Assembly (NCBI GenBank): GCA_030615265.1
Contig: JAUWZP010000013.1
Span: 1 to 33,557, forward strand
Direction of reading: 5' to 3'
DNA from: Candidatus Bathyarchaeota archaeon
Lineage (GTDB): Archaea; Thermoproteota; Bathyarchaeia; Bathyarchaeales; Bathyarchaeaceae
DNA: 33,557 nt
Shown here one piece after another: positions 16,231 to 24,641 of this stretch. The notes under the pieces are model-generated. The model searched no databases. It was not told the origin of the DNA and saw nothing but the letters and a program-made list of their open reading frames with translations. Position 1 is the stretch's first letter. Each line of letters begins with the position of its first letter. A program made the position numbers and the translations under genes.

Positions 16231-17550
16231 TTATAAATCTCTGTACTTCTTGAGCTCCCAGTCTGTAACATTCCTCTGGAATTCTTTCCACTCTGTCATT
16301 TTGATGTCAAAATACTTGCTGAAGATATGTTCTCCCAGCGTTTGTTTCATTAGTTTGCTTCTTTTAAACTCTTCTAAGGCTTCCCCTAGATCTTCAGGGA
16401 GTGTTTTGATGTAGAATTTTGCGAGCTTTGCGTCGTCAAATCCATATACATCCTCTTCCACAGGGTCAGGAGGGTCAATTTTCTCCTTGATTCCCTTAAG
16501 CCCAGCGGCAAGCATAACCGCGAAGGCTAGGTAAGGATTACAGCTCGGATCTGGACACCGTAGTTCTAGTCTAGTTGACTTCTTTCTACCTCTGCTGTAT
16601 CTCGGCACCCTGATCAACGCGGATCGGTTTCTTTGAGCCCAGCAAATGTATACTGGCGCTTCGTAGCCTCGCACAAGACGCTTGTAGCTGTTCACAGTAG
16701 GACACAAGACTGCTGCCATCTCTCTGACGTGTTTCAACTGGCCGCCCATGAAATGGTAAGCCAAAGAGGAGAGCCTGTACTTGTCCTTTCGATCATAAAA
16801 GAGGTTATTGCCATCTTCATCAAACAACGACTGATGAGTGTGCATCCCGCTTCCGTTAATGCCGAAGACGGGTTTCGGCATGAAGGTTACATGCAGATCT
16901 CTGCTGTCTGCAACTTTCTTGATGGCTTGTTTCAAAACCATTACTTTGTCTGCAGTGTTCAGAGCTTTACCGTATTCTATGTCAATTTCGTGTTGGCTAG
17001 GGGCAACTTCGTGATGAGTCATTTCAACGTTTATTCCAAGGCCTTCAAGGGTAGAAACCATGACGGCTCGTATGTCTGTAGCCATATCGCGTGGAGAAAA
17101 ATCAAAATATCCCGCTGTATCGTGATAGTCTCTACTCTCTTTTGACCTAAACAAGAAGAACTCCATCTCGGGTCCAACGTAGTAGAAATAGCCCTCTTTC
17201 TTCGCTTCTTCTTGAACTCTCTTGAGGGCGTACCGCGGGTCACCGACGAACGGATTCTTACTTGGATCATAAACATCGCAGATCATTCTCGCAGCTCTCG
17301 TAGTGTCACGTGGCCAAGGGAGAATAATGAAAGTTGACAGGTCTGGGATTAACATCATGTCGCTTTCATGGATTCTGGTGAAACCTTGAATCGAAGAGCC
17401 GTCAAACCATTTTCCATTATCCAAGCAATCTTTCAGTTCTCTTGGAGATATTGTCACATTTTTTGAACGACCAGACAAGTCTGAAAACATCAAATCGATG
17501 AATTCTATCTTTTCTCGCTTAACTTTCTGCATTATCTCCTGTTTCTGCAT
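16231..17550 (-). CDS. glnA: Glutamine synthetase type I
   Basis: 439 residues, the length of GSI-alpha. ATG 17550 follows GGTGTGA. Catalytic blocks are visible: DGSSIQGF near residue 50, the EMEFFLF segment, HHEVAPSQHEIDI, the GSGMHTHQS ATP/metal block and NRSALIRVPRY. It makes glutamine from glutamate, ammonia and ATP in the cytoplasm. The tyrosine adenylylation loop of bacterial GSI-beta is not evident: the equivalent part reads KKSTRLELRCPDPSCNPY. A TATA box at 17579-17591 lies upstream. Dodecin is the next gene. Confidence 0.96.
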   Translation of the reverse strand: MQKQEIMQKVKREKIEFIDLMFSDLSGRSKNVTISPRELKDCLDNGKWFDGSSIQGFTRIHESDMMLIPDLSTFIILPWPRDTTRAARMICDVYDPSKNPFVGDPRYALKRVQEEAKKEGYFYYVGPEMEFFLFRSKESRDYHDTAGYFDFSPRDMATDIRAVMVSTLEGLGINVEMTHHEVAPSQHEIDIEYGKALNTADKVMVLKQAIKKVADSRDLHVTFMPKPVFGINGSGMHTHQSLFDEDGNNLFYDRKDKYRLSSLAYHFMGGQLKHVREMAAVLCPTVNSYKRLVRGYEAPVYICWAQRNRSALIRVPRYSRGRKKSTRLELRCPDPSCNPYLAFAVMLAAGLKGIKEKIDPPDPVEEDVYGFDDAKLAKFYIKTLPEDLGEALEEFKRSKLMKQTLGEHIFSKYFDIKMTEWKEFQRNVTDWELKKYRDL

Positions 17551-17578
17551 AAAATCACACCGTCTTCTTTACATCGGA

Positions 17579-17591
17579 ATTATTTAAGTTC
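17579..17591 (-). promoter_or_regulatory. TATA box of glnA
   Basis: Minus strand reads GAACTTAAATAAT, centred about 35 nt before the ATG at 17550, so the transcript would start about 10 nt before the gene. The position and sequence fit an archaeal core promoter. Confidence 0.5.
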
Positions 17592-17722
17592 TTTTGCATT
17601 CAACGTGTGGGGATTTGACTATCACTTCAATGAAGACATTCTACGCGAGACTCTTCTTATTCAAACATTGAACAGCGGAATCTCCCTTGGAAAGCACGAT
17701 ATCTGCGTCAAGCAGGTGGAAA

Positions 17723-19249
17723 CTAGAAGAGATGGTCTTTGTTCATCCATTCTGGGAACCATTGATAATATTCCGGCGGTTTGGCTTCTTTCAATCCTTT
17801 GTATGTTGCCTTCGCCAACGCTATGTTACCTCGTCTATCCTTGTACAGCTTAATGAAACCTTTAGCTTCAAGCGATGTTAACAGCTCATCCAGTTTTTCG
17901 TCGCTTACGCCAGCCAGCTTCTCTTTCATGTCGCCTTTGCTCATGTAAAGCCCAGGGTTCACCAAGTAGTCTTCAGCAAGCATTTCGAGCAGGGTTTTCT
18001 CGTTAACTTCAGCTACGACTGCTGGCTTCATAGTTGAAATTGGTATGCCAAGTTTCGGATGCATATGTCGATGAGGCATCTTCAACTCATCTCTCATTGC
18101 ACGCAGACCCTGCCGGAAAAGAACCATCCTCATGACTTCACTTGTTCCAGCGCCCAGTTGATTGACTTTAGCGTCCCGCACAAAAGTTTCCAAAGGATAG
18201 AACCGAGTCCACCCGTCTCCACCCATAACCTGCTGGGCATCTATAACCAGTCTTTCATAGGCTTCCGACGCGTAAAGCTTAGCAGAGGTTGCCTCCATCA
18301 CAGCTTCCGTTTTCATGTCCATTAAACGGGCTGAATGGTAGGTGAGCAGTCGGGCAGTCTGCAATCTCGCGAACATGTCTGCAATCTTAAACTGGTTCAC
18401 TTCAAAGTCAATTGTGGGTCGATTAAACTGTAAACGTCTTTGAGCATGTCCAACCGCGTACTTGATTGCCTCACGCATTGGACCCAGCATTCCAGCTGCG
18501 AAAAGGTTGCGTTCAAAGTTAAGCCCGTCTACTAGCACTTTCCAACCGTCGCCTTCAGCTCCAAGTCTGTTTTCCACCGGCACTCGAGCATCGTCGAAGC
18601 TCAGAAAGCCATTAGGCAAGCCTATCCAGCCGCCGAGCTCGTTTATTCTCTCCACCGTGAAGCCTGGCATCCCCTTTTCTACGATGAAGGCGCTTAAGTG
18701 ACGATATTTGGCTCTATCTTCACGGCGGTCGCTTGTTTTGGCATAGACACAGTAAATATCCGCCACACCAGCGTTGGTGATGAACCGTTTCTTTCCGTTC
18801 AACACGTACTCGTTGCCCTCGAGTTTGGCAGTTGTCTCTATACCAGCCGCATCCGAACCAATAGAGGGTTCAGTTATGCAGATGGCGCCAAGCATTCCTT
18901 TCACAACTTGGGGTAACCATCGCTTCCGCTGCTCTTCATCGCCGAACTTTAAAAGTTGCTCCACACCGCCAAACATGGTTACCGAATAGGCGCCAACCAG
19001 AGCAGAACATATACGGCTCAGCTCTTCAGCTACAATACAGCAACCTGTCACGCCAGCGTCTACGCCACCGTAGGCTTCAGGTATCAGCGCGCCAAACCAT
19101 CCCTTCTCGGCAACAGCCTTTAACAAGTCTGCTGGAAACTCCTTTGTCCACGCTATCTCCTCTCCGCGAGGCAGACTTTCATCCGCGAACTTACGAGCTT
19201 CCTCAGCCAGCTTCTCCTGTTTTTCATTCCACCAAGGGTAAGTCTCCAT
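17723..19249 (-). CDS. Acyl-CoA dehydrogenase with C-terminal winged-helix-like extension
   Basis: Start chosen at ATG 19249 (METYPWWNEKQ) because GGAG is about 9 nt upstream; an in-frame GTG at 19264 is the alternative. Numbered from the GTG, the 513 residues contain a complete flavin acyl-CoA dehydrogenase (about 10-395): GAICITEPSIGSD, the FERNLFAAGMLG helix and LGAGTSEVMR. The usual MCAD glutamate position is alanine (GAGTSEV), but E251 in FERN matches the isovaleryl/long-chain type catalytic base. Residues about 420-490 (ETLLEML..YMSKGDMKEKLAG.., then a basic hairpin) look like a winged helix. Extra C-terminal DNA-binding-like modules are unusual in this family. FAD-dependent oxidation of a short or branched acyl-CoA is likely; the gene is divergent from the RNR operon. 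Confidence 0.9.
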   Translation of the reverse strand: METYPWWNEKQEKLAEEARKFADESLPRGEEIAWTKEFPADLLKAVAEKGWFGALIPEAYGGVDAGVTGCCIVAEELSRICSALVGAYSVTMFGGVEQLLKFGDEEQRKRWLPQVVKGMLGAICITEPSIGSDAAGIETTAKLEGNEYVLNGKKRFITNAGVADIYCVYAKTSDRREDRAKYRHLSAFIVEKGMPGFTVERINELGGWIGLPNGFLSFDDARVPVENRLGAEGDGWKVLVDGLNFERNLFAAGMLGPMREAIKYAVGHAQRRLQFNRPTIDFEVNQFKIADMFARLQTARLLTYHSARLMDMKTEAVMEATSAKLYASEAYERLVIDAQQVMGGDGWTRFYPLETFVRDAKVNQLGAGTSEVMRMVLFRQGLRAMRDELKMPHRHMHPKLGIPISTMKPAVVAEVNEKTLLEMLAEDYLVNPGLYMSKGDMKEKLAGVSDEKLDELLTSLEAKGFIKLYKDRRGNIALAKATYKGLKEAKPPEYYQWFPEWMNKDHLF

Positions 19250-19326
19250 CTTTTTCCACTCCACACGAGACTAACAATTAAACCCTCAAATAACACTTAA
19301 AACTTTGCTGAATTTGCCGCTTGAAA

Positions 19327-19336
19327 GTTTATACTC
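19327..19336 (+). promoter_or_regulatory. TATA-like element for the RNR operon
   Basis: GTTTATACTC, about 25-30 nt before position 19360. With ATG 19391 as start the leader would be about 30 nt. Confidence 0.4.
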
Positions 19337-19390
19337 GAAGGTATGCAAAAGTTCTATTAATTGAAACTGAGCATTTGTAACGGGATTTAC

Positions 19391-21469
19391 ATGACCGTAT
19401 CTCGAGAGTTTAAGCTTAAAAAAATAAGAAAGAGAGATGGGAGAATAGTTGACTTCAACCCCGACAAGATTGTTGAAGCCATATGGAAGGCAGCCAAGTC
19501 TATTGGAGGCAAAGACCGAGCGCTGGCAGTGAAACTAGCTGAACAAGTTGTGGAAGCCCTTGAAAAACAGCTTCAACCCGACGAAATTCCAACCGTCGAG
19601 CAGGTTCAAGACCTTGTTGAAAAGACCATCATAGAGCAGGGACATGCGAGAACGGCTAAAGCTTACATCATATATAGGCAGAAACGGGCTGAAATAAGAA
19701 AAGCTAAAGCTTTGCTCGGCGTCGTAGACGAGCTCAAGCTTCCGTTAAACGCCATCCTTGTGCTTGAAAGACGCTATTTAAGGAAAGATGAAGACGGCAG
19801 AGTGGTAGAGTCAACGGGTCAACTGTTTAGAAGAGTCGCAAAAGGCATCGCGGCCATAGAAAAACGCTATGGAAAAAGCGATGTAGAAGTGGCAAAATTT
19901 GAAGAAACCTTCTACAAGACAATGACCAATCTAGAGTTTGTTCCGAACTCGCCGACCCTAATGAATGTTGGCACCGAACTCGGGCAGCTCAGCGCTTGCT
20001 TCGTTCTGCCTATTGAAGACTCCATCGGAAGCATATTCGACACCTTGAAGGCAACTGCTTTGATCCACAAAACTGGCGGCGGAACAGGCTTCTCCTTCTC
20101 GAAGCTGAGACCCCGTGGCGATGTTGTTCAGACTACGGGAGGCATCGCGTCGGGTCCAATTTCGTTTGCCAAGATCTTTGATGCTGCAACTGAAGTTATT
20201 AAGCAGGGAGGGCGTAGACGCGGCGCCAACATGGGCATCTTACGCGTGGATCATCCGGAGATCTTGGATTTTATTGTTGCCAAAGAGAAGGAGGGCACCC
20301 TGCGAAACTTCAATCTTTCAGTTGCTGTGACGGACAAGTTCATGAAAGCCGTGGAGAAAGATGCAGAGTTCGAGTTGGCTAATCCTCGAAATGGAGCTGT
20401 GGTTGAAAGCCTCAAGGCTGGGGTGATATGGAACCTGATAGTGATGATGGCTTGGAAAAACGGTGAGCCAGGCGTCATTTTCATAGACACGATAAATCGG
20501 GGTAATCCCACTCCTCTACTTGGAGAGATTGAGTCCACTAATCCTTGTGGTGAACAGCCTCTCCTACCTTACGAATCTTGCAATTTGGGAAGCATCGATG
20601 TCAGCAGTTTTGTAACAGACACGAAAGAGCTAGACTGGGAGCGCCTAAGAGAAGTTGTGAGGCTGGCGGTAAGATTCCTCGACAACGTCATAGATGCCAA
20701 CGTTTACGTTCTGGCTCAAATCGAGAAGATCACAAAGGGCAACCGCAAAATAGGCTTAGGTCTAATGGGCTTTGCCGACATGCTCATAAAGCTGGGCATA
20801 TCCTACAATTCGAAAAAAGCCTTGGAAACTGCTGGGCAGCTTATGAAGTTCATCACCGGAGAAGCTAGAAAGATGAGCGTGGAACTAGGTGAAGAAAAAG
20901 GCAGTTTTCCAAACTTTAGAAATAGCGTCTTCGCCAAGAAATACAAGGCGATGCGGAACGCCACCGTGACAACGATTGCGCCAACAGGTACAATAAGCAT
21001 AATTGCAGGAGTCTCGCAGGGAATAGAACCTCTCTTCGCGATCTGTTACGTTCGTGAAGTTGCTGAAAGCTTAGGTCGAAGCCTCGTCGAAGTTAATCCG
21101 ATTTTTGAAACAACTGCTTTGAAAGAGGGCTTCTACAGTGAGGGGCTAATGTCAACAGTTGCAAGGAGAACGTCGATTCAAGGCGTTGAAGAGATTCCTG
21201 AGCGCATTCGGAAGCTCTTCGTGACAGCTCACGACATCAGCGCTGAATGGCATGTGCGCATGCAGGAGGCATTTCAGAAATACACGGATAACGCGGTTTC
21301 GAAGACTATTAATTTCCCGAATTTGGCGACGCCTCACGATATTGAAAAGGCTTTTTGGCTTGCTTTTAAGCTGGGGTGCAAAGGAATAACCGTTTACAGG
21401 CATGGAAGCAGACAGGTTCAGGTTCTACGTCCAATTGAAAGCGAGGGCATAGTTGCAGACTACAGCTAA
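19391..21469 (+). CDS. nrdJ: Adenosylcobalamin-dependent (class II) ribonucleoside-diphosphate reductase
   Basis: ATG 19391 (MTVSREFKLKK) chosen over the upstream TTG 19361; the 692-residue protein starts with an ATP-cone (about 8-95). Active-site residues: C203 in QLSACFVLP, and N384-x-C386-x-E388 (NPCGEQPLL) with C397. The radical is made from AdoCbl, so the next gene, a cobalamin adenosyltransferase, fits. It makes deoxyribonucleotides. Oddity: the protein stops at TAA (21467-21469) after ADYS, and the next in-frame codons are VCPTC and then TAG (21485-21487). Class II enzymes commonly end with a CxxC tail that re-reduces the active site, so the stop cuts off exactly that tail. Whether this is truncation, readthrough or sequence error is open. 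Confidence 0.93.
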   Translation: MTVSREFKLKKIRKRDGRIVDFNPDKIVEAIWKAAKSIGGKDRALAVKLAEQVVEALEKQLQPDEIPTVEQVQDLVEKTIIEQGHARTAKAYIIYRQKRAEIRKAKALLGVVDELKLPLNAILVLERRYLRKDEDGRVVESTGQLFRRVAKGIAAIEKRYGKSDVEVAKFEETFYKTMTNLEFVPNSPTLMNVGTELGQLSACFVLPIEDSIGSIFDTLKATALIHKTGGGTGFSFSKLRPRGDVVQTTGGIASGPISFAKIFDAATEVIKQGGRRRGANMGILRVDHPEILDFIVAKEKEGTLRNFNLSVAVTDKFMKAVEKDAEFELANPRNGAVVESLKAGVIWNLIVMMAWKNGEPGVIFIDTINRGNPTPLLGEIESTNPCGEQPLLPYESCNLGSIDVSSFVTDTKELDWERLREVVRLAVRFLDNVIDANVYVLAQIEKITKGNRKIGLGLMGFADMLIKLGISYNSKKALETAGQLMKFITGEARKMSVELGEEKGSFPNFRNSVFAKKYKAMRNATVTTIAPTGTISIIAGVSQGIEPLFAICYVREVAESLGRSLVEVNPIFETTALKEGFYSEGLMSTVARRTSIQGVEEIPERIRKLFVTAHDISAEWHVRMQEAFQKYTDNAVSKTINFPNLATPHDIEKAFWLAFKLGCKGITVYRHGSRQVQVLRPIESEGIVADYS

Positions 21470-21487
21470 GTCTGTCCAACCTGCTAG
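21470..21487 (+). other. Downstream in-frame codons encoding a CxxC tail after the RNR stop
   Basis: Immediately after the TAA that ends nrdJ, the same frame reads VCPTC and then TAG. The string ADYS-x-VCPTC resembles the C-terminal tails of archaeal class II reductases, where a CxxC pair reduces the active-site disulfide. Listed so that it is not lost; it is not counted as part of the coding sequence. Confidence 0.5.
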
Positions 21488-21527
21488 CTCTAGCTTCTTT
21501 ATGTGTCTTATTGAAGGGGTTTTCCGT

Positions 21528-22049
21528 ATGGCTCGAAGATGGGGCACCGTCTACCTGTACACTGGCGAAGGCGCGGGAAAAACAACCAACGCTTTAGGCT
21601 TGGCGCTTAGATGCTTGGGTCACGGCTACAAAGTGGTGATCATTCAGTTTCTGAAATGGTGGAAAAACACGGGTGAGTACAAGTTTAGAAAGAAGTTTCC
21701 GTCTCTATACCAGATCTTTCAGTTTGGGAGAAAAGGCTGGGTTGGACTCGACAAGCTGAATGCAAGAGATAAAAAGCTGGTGCAAGAAGGATTAGAGTTA
21801 GCCAAGAAGATCGTTAAAGAAAAGCCGAGACTGCTTATTCTAGATGAGATTAACCTTGCGATGCATTGTGGGCTTCTAGACGTTAACGAAGTGATTGAAT
21901 TTCTGAAAACTGTGCCAAAGCAGACAAGCGTTGTGTTGACTGGACGTTACGCGCCTAGGGAACTCGTCGAATTCGCCGACTTTGTTAACGAGATCTTGGA
22001 CATAAAGCATCCGAAGGATATTCCAACTGTGAAGGGAATTCAGTACTGA
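21528..22049 (+). CDS. Cob(I)alamin adenosyltransferase (CobA/BtuR type)
   Basis: Start chosen at ATG 21528 (MARRWGTVYLYTGEG), with AAGGGG about 9 nt upstream; 173 residues. P-loop GEGAGKTT (13-20), the DEINLA segment and LTGRYAP match CobA/BtuR enzymes, as does the C-terminal KGIQY. The enzyme transfers adenosyl from ATP to cob(I)alamin, making the AdoCbl used by the preceding reductase. The gene lies 58 nt after that gene's stop (about 40 nt after the apparent extension). This is a metabolic pairing visible in the sequence order. Confidence 0.92.
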   Translation: MARRWGTVYLYTGEGAGKTTNALGLALRCLGHGYKVVIIQFLKWWKNTGEYKFRKKFPSLYQIFQFGRKGWVGLDKLNARDKKLVQEGLELAKKIVKEKPRLLILDEINLAMHCGLLDVNEVIEFLKTVPKQTSVVLTGRYAPRELVEFADFVNEILDIKHPKDIPTVKGIQY

Positions 22050-22061
22050 AGGAGATATAAC

Positions 22062-22391
22062 ATGACCGAGCAAGCTGAGGAGAAGAAGGATTGGCTCCTT
22101 AAAGAGCTAATTGAAAAATCCCAGCAGGTAGCTAACTTGAAAGGCTTCAAAGTTGACTGGGACAGTACGCCTACTTATCTGATGCTGATAGTCACAGAGC
22201 TGTCTGAAGCCATGGAAAAGTGGAGAGACGACCAAAAAGAGGGATTCAAAGAGGAGATAGCGGATGCTTTCATCAGGCTTTTCCATATGGTCGGCGATTT
22301 AGGGCTCAAAGAGGAGATGGTAAAGAGCATACTGGGCAAGTTAAAGTATAATGAAACCCGACCCTACAGGCATGGAAGAACTAGGTTATAG
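22062..22391 (+). CDS. MazG-like NTP pyrophosphohydrolase
   Basis: 109 residues, start ATG 22062 after GGAG. The helical sequence carries the metal-binding E-x2-E (TELSEAM, E46 and E49) and E-x2-D (EEIADAF, E65 and D68) pattern of the MazG/RS21-C6 fold. Such enzymes hydrolyse NTPs or dNTPs to NMP and pyrophosphate, cleaning or balancing the nucleotide pool. It is 12 nt after the adenosyltransferase, so it belongs to the RNR operon. It converges on the radical SAM gene, with 3 nt between. Confidence 0.85.
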   Translation: MTEQAEEKKDWLLKELIEKSQQVANLKGFKVDWDSTPTYLMLIVTELSEAMEKWRDDQKEGFKEEIADAFIRLFHMVGDLGLKEEMVKSILGKLKYNETRPYRHGRTRL

Positions 22392-22394
22392 AGT

Positions 22395-23450
22395 TCAACT
22401 TTTTGTATCGTGTCTTTCTGCCAGAAGCAGCTTGATGTTTTTCCATTGGTCGCGCAGAATGCCTAAATTGCTCTTCACGTCGGAGTGAATAGAATAGAAG
22501 ATGTAGCAGAGATAGGAGCATTGGGTGCACTCGCTGTATTTCTGTCTTAGGCTTTGAAGTCGCTGGCTGTCCCAAACTTCTGGCAACTCGAATATTGAAG
22601 CTACTGGTTCTTTGCGGTGGCAACCCGCCACTCTTCCAAGGTGGTCTATCATGAAAAATGCTTGAAGCGCCTTGCACGTCCATGTTCTTTGGTTGTTTTG
22701 GAAGAGGTGTTTAAGTGCTAAAAGCGTTTTTGTGGTTATGTATATGCCTTCATGCTCATTCTTCATCTCTATTAGCGTGTCGCATACTTTAGCCATGGCT
22801 TCTGTGTCAACTATCTCAAACTCGTCTCGTTTCTTACCAATCGCAAACAATGGATTTTCAGTTGGATAATCATAAGCGTAGAGGCAGTACCAAACTGGGA
22901 TGCCACGGTCAATGAAATGCTTCGTAAAGTCTATGATCTCGTAAAGGTTAAGCTGAGAGATCGTGGGCGACACCCCCACCTGAATGCCCTCATCATGCAG
23001 CGTCTCTAATGCCTGCATCGCGGTTTTCCAAGCTCCGCGTACTCCTCTAATATAATCGAACTTCTCCTCATCAAGAGTATCCAAAGAGATCGCAACAAAG
23101 TCAGCTTTGCGCAACGCGTCTATCTTCTCTATTGCCATGCTTCCGTTGTCGTAAACTGTTGTCACGAAGAAGCGGGAAGCATAATCGATGATCTCGTCAA
23201 TGTCACTTCGAAGCAGAGGGTTTCCGCCTGAAAGCACGATTTCCACTACGCCCAGCTTTCGGAGAACATCCAGTCCTCTCTTAACTTCGTCGGTAGACAC
23301 TTCTTCTGCATGCAGTTGGTCAGTCCAAACGTTGCAGCCTCTACAACGGTAATTGCACCGCCGAGTCAAAAGCCACTGAGCATGGTAAGGTCTGTTAGGC
23401 GTAAGAGAACGTTTCATAACGCCAAGCAACTTTTGCGAAGACACCCTCAT
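22395..23450 (-). CDS. Radical SAM protein with C-terminal extra iron-sulfur motif
   Basis: 351 residues. The radical SAM motif is C32-x3-C36-x2-C39 (RRCNYRCRGCN), followed by the SGGNPLL glycine motif. The tail has more cysteines: C259, C277 and C308-x2-C311-x3-C315, typical of SPASM/Twitch-type domains that bind auxiliary [4Fe-4S] clusters. Relatives include heme d1/AhbD-like and peptide-modifying enzymes; I cannot name the substrate. No precursor peptide gene is evident in the flanks. The upstream gap to the next gene is about 100 nt. Confidence 0.85.
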   Translation of the reverse strand: MRVSSQKLLGVMKRSLTPNRPYHAQWLLTRRCNYRCRGCNVWTDQLHAEEVSTDEVKRGLDVLRKLGVVEIVLSGGNPLLRSDIDEIIDYASRFFVTTVYDNGSMAIEKIDALRKADFVAISLDTLDEEKFDYIRGVRGAWKTAMQALETLHDEGIQVGVSPTISQLNLYEIIDFTKHFIDRGIPVWYCLYAYDYPTENPLFAIGKKRDEFEIVDTEAMAKVCDTLIEMKNEHEGIYITTKTLLALKHLFQNNQRTWTCKALQAFFMIDHLGRVAGCHRKEPVASIFELPEVWDSQRLQSLRQKYSECTQCSYLCYIFYSIHSDVKSNLGILRDQWKNIKLLLAERHDTKS

Positions 23451-23549
23451 TGTAACATGCTCCGATTCTGTGAACAGCGGTATACTGAAGATTATTGTGA
23501 TAGAAAAATCTTAAGGTTTACGCGACTTCCCCCGTTCAGCGCAAACTCT

Positions 23550-24572
23550 TCAAAACTTTTTCCCTAAAACCCTCCACAACTCTTCTTTTACAGGCTCCGA
23601 TAAATCCAGCTTAGTTCCATCTTTTCTCAAAACATAGGAACCCCTGCTCTTGTCCACTATTTCACCGACAACAGAGGCGCCAATGCCTTTTTCTCGAAGC
23701 GCGTCTACGATTTCCCTAGTCTTTTCAGGACTCGCAGAGACTATTAATGCGCCTGAACCTATGGTTTTAAGCGGGTCAATTTTTAATGCTTGACAGATCA
23801 GTTTTGTCTCTTCGTAAACCTGAATTTTCTCTTCGTAAGCGATTATGCCGACGTTGGATGCCCAAGCGATTTCCTGAAGCCCCGCAGCAACTCCGCCTTC
23901 GGTGGCATCATGCATAGCGTGGACTCCTCCAACCTTGACCGCAGTTAAGGCGTCTTCTACCACGCTAGTTTCTTTGATGAACTTCTGGGCGTCCTTAACA
24001 ACTCTTGAGTTAATCTTTCTTTGGAGCGATTCAGCCAATTCGCTTGCTAGGATGGCTGTTCCTTCGATGGCTGCGCCTTTGGATAGAATAACTTGGTCGC
24101 CGACTTTTGCTCCGCTCGATTGCACAAGCTTTTCTTTTTTTGTTTCACCCATGGCGGTTGCTACTATAATGGGTCTTTTGATGCCTAACGTAACTTCGCT
24201 GTGTCCACCTACAACGGCGATGCCTAACTCTTTGGCTGCTTTGTCAATCTGCTGAGTTATATGTTTCAGCTTTGCAGAATCCATATTTCTCGGTAGAAGA
24301 AGCACGATGAGCATCCAAAGGGGCTTAACTCCGCGAGTTGCGATATCGTTGGCGACGATGTTGACTGCTAACCAGCCGATGTTTTCTACAGCGCCAGTTA
24401 CGGGGTCGGAGTGAACAACAAGAACTTTGTCTTTAAAGTCAATCACCGAGGCGTCTTCTCCAATCTTTGGACCCAGAATCACACGAGAGTTAGCCGCTCC
24501 TAAACAGGTAAAAACAAGCTGCTTCAGCAAGTCTGGTTCAAGTTTGCCAACCGATAAAGTTTGCCTAGTCAT
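23550..24572 (-). CDS. HypE/PurM-like (AIR synthase-related) protein
   Basis: 340 residues with the AIR-synthase fold: GEDASVI near residue 39, the glycine-rich GGHSEVT, and two-domain N/C halves ending in a long ATP-grasp-like C-terminal lobe (MHDATEGGVAAG). ATG 24572 follows GGAGG. It resembles the archaeal HypE-like group, which bind or dephosphorylate an ATP-linked acyl group. HypE matures [NiFe] hydrogenase but lacks a HypE-type C-terminal PRIC cysteine here, so hydrogenase maturation is not implied. Function is therefore only at superfamily level. Confidence 0.75.
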   Translation of the reverse strand: MTRQTLSVGKLEPDLLKQLVFTCLGAANSRVILGPKIGEDASVIDFKDKVLVVHSDPVTGAVENIGWLAVNIVANDIATRGVKPLWMLIVLLLPRNMDSAKLKHITQQIDKAAKELGIAVVGGHSEVTLGIKRPIIVATAMGETKKEKLVQSSGAKVGDQVILSKGAAIEGTAILASELAESLQRKINSRVVKDAQKFIKETSVVEDALTAVKVGGVHAMHDATEGGVAAGLQEIAWASNVGIIAYEEKIQVYEETKLICQALKIDPLKTIGSGALIVSASPEKTREIVDALREKGIGASVVGEIVDKSRGSYVLRKDGTKLDLSEPVKEELWRVLGKKF

Positions 24573-24641
24573 ATTTAGCCTCCAACATTGATGTTAATCA
24601 TTGTTTTTTGTAACTTAAAAATTGAACATCTTAAGATAGCC

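Noticed and set aside
21501-21530. Upstream ATG (21501) as start of the cobalamin adenosyltransferase
   Set aside because: The extra residues are not part of the family, and the ribosome site AAGGGG points to ATG 21528.
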